This document shows, piece by piece, positions 7,139-7,893 of a stretch of 7,893 nt of DNA; position 1 is the stretch's first letter; every line of letters begins with the position of its first letter. Origin of the DNA: Bacteroidales bacterium (GTDB lineage: Bacteria; Bacteroidota; Bacteroidia; Bacteroidales; UBA932); the NCBI GenBank assembly GCA_017615135.1, contig JAGAAU010000105.1:1-7893 (forward strand). Direction: 5' to 3'. Position numbers and translations under genes: made by a program. Below the pieces are notes generated by a model. That model had not been told where the DNA came from and ran no database searches. It was given only the letters and a program-made list of their open reading frames with translations.

Positions 7139-7893
7139 CAGATTGCGGAGCAGGTTATTCAGGTTGACCTTCCGGTCAATTATCTCTTTCAGGCTGTCGA
7201 TGCTTACGCGCTCTTGAGTCATAGTGTCGCGGTCGCGGACAGTGACGCAGCGGTCTTCGAGCGACTGGTGGTCTACGGTGATGCAGAAAGGCGTGCCTAT
7301 GGCATCCTGCCTGCGGTAGCGCTTGCCGATGGAATCCTTTTCTTCGTACTGGCAGTTGAAATCGTATTTCAGCAGGTCCATCACTTCCTGCGCAAGTTCA
7401 GGCAGGCCGTCCTTCTTGACCAGCGGCAGCACTGCGGCTTTCACCGGCGCGAGCGGTGCGGGAATAGAGAGCACCACGCGGGTTTCCCCGTTCTCGAGCT
7501 GCTCCTCCTTGTAAGAATGGCTCAGCACTGCAAGCACCATGCGGTCTACGCCGATACTGGTTTCCACCACATAGGGTGTGTATGCCCTGTTCTCGTCCGG
7601 ATCGAAGTATTCAATCTTCTTTCCGCTGAACTTCTGGTGGTTGCCCAGGTCGAAGTCTGTGCGGCTGTGAATGCCTTCCAGTTCCTTGAAACCGAAGGGG
7701 AAGTTGAACTCTATATCGGTTGCTGCATTGGCATAGTGGGCGAGTTTCTCATGGTCGTGGAAACGGTAGTTCTCTGCTCCCATACCCATATTCACATGCC
7801 ATTTCATGCGGTTTTCCTTCCACTTGGCAAACCAGTCGAGTTCCGTGCCGGGTTTGATGAAGAACTGCATCTCCATCTGTTCAAATTCGCGCA
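7136..7893 (-). CDS. glyQS: Glycine--tRNA ligase, alpha2 (single-chain) type, 5' end beyond the window
   Basis: This class II synthetase attaches glycine to tRNA-Gly in the cytoplasm. About 252 residues of the C-terminal half are visible; the frame is open to the right edge, where the upstream codons read REFEQMEMQFF, the block that follows motif 2 in this family. The ATG at 7876 lies inside that block and is not the start. Further landmarks are WHVNMGMGAENYRFHDHEKLAHYA, ELEGIHSRTDFDL in the glycine-site region, and motif 3 in ETSIGVDRMVLAVL with its conserved Arg. The anticodon-binding domain begins at PLAPVKAAVLPLVKKDGL and includes GKRYRRQDAIGTPFCITVD and the ending VNLNNLLRNL. This is the single-chain enzyme found in archaea, eukaryotes and some bacteria including Bacteroidota, not the alpha2-beta2 GlyQ/GlyS type. 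It is the upstream gene of a minus-strand operon with the ThiL-like gene. Confidence 0.96.
   Translation of the reverse strand, partial: REFEQMEMQFFIKPGTELDWFAKWKENRMKWHVNMGMGAENYRFHDHEKLAHYANAATDIEFNFPFGFKELEGIHSRTDFDLGNHQKFSGKKIEYFDPDENRAYTPYVVETSIGVDRMVLAVLSHSYKEEQLENGETRVVLSIPAPLAPVKAAVLPLVKKDGLPELAQEVMDLLKYDFNCQYEEKDSIGKRYRRQDAIGTPFCITVDHQSLEDRCVTVRDRDTMTQERVSIDSLKEIIDRKVNLNNLLRNL

Overview
The window looks like ordinary chromosomal DNA of a member of the Bacteroidota, most likely a Bacteroidales lineage of moderately high GC. The clues are a single-chain SecD-SecF fusion, a single-chain (alpha2-type) glycyl-tRNA synthetase, a DnaE with a full PHP domain, a TATCTTTG motif matching the Bacteroidota -7 promoter consensus (TAnnTTTG), and no clear Shine-Dalgarno sequence at the one start where it can be judged. 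The genus cannot be fixed from this sequence.

Layout: (1) bases 1-2237, plus strand, are the C-terminal two thirds of secDF, cut by the left edge. (2) Bases 2238-2315 are a compact gap with an intrinsic terminator hairpin and, directly against its T-tract, a -7-type promoter only 7 bases before the next ATG. (3) Bases 2316-5987, plus strand, are a complete dnaE, the replicative DNA polymerase III alpha subunit. (4) Bases 5988-6140 separate two convergent genes and are filled almost entirely by a palindromic element (5996-6126): an outer imperfect inverted repeat of 32 bases enclosing three small hairpins. (5) Bases 6141-7136, minus strand, are a ThiL-like (thiamine-monophosphate kinase family) protein in which most catalytic aspartate motifs are missing. 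(6) Bases 7136-7893, minus strand, are the C-terminal part of glycyl-tRNA synthetase, cut by the right edge. It overlaps the ThiL-like start by one base (TAATG), so the two form an operon.

The genes are housekeeping: protein export, DNA replication and tRNA charging. No defence system, phage, integrase, CRISPR array or toxin-antitoxin pair is visible. The two points most worth follow-up are the folded 131-base element between dnaE and the ThiL-like gene, and the ThiL-like protein itself, which keeps the family fold signature and the C-terminal NGGEDY motif but has lost most metal and nucleotide-handling residues, so it may be a pseudoenzyme with another role.
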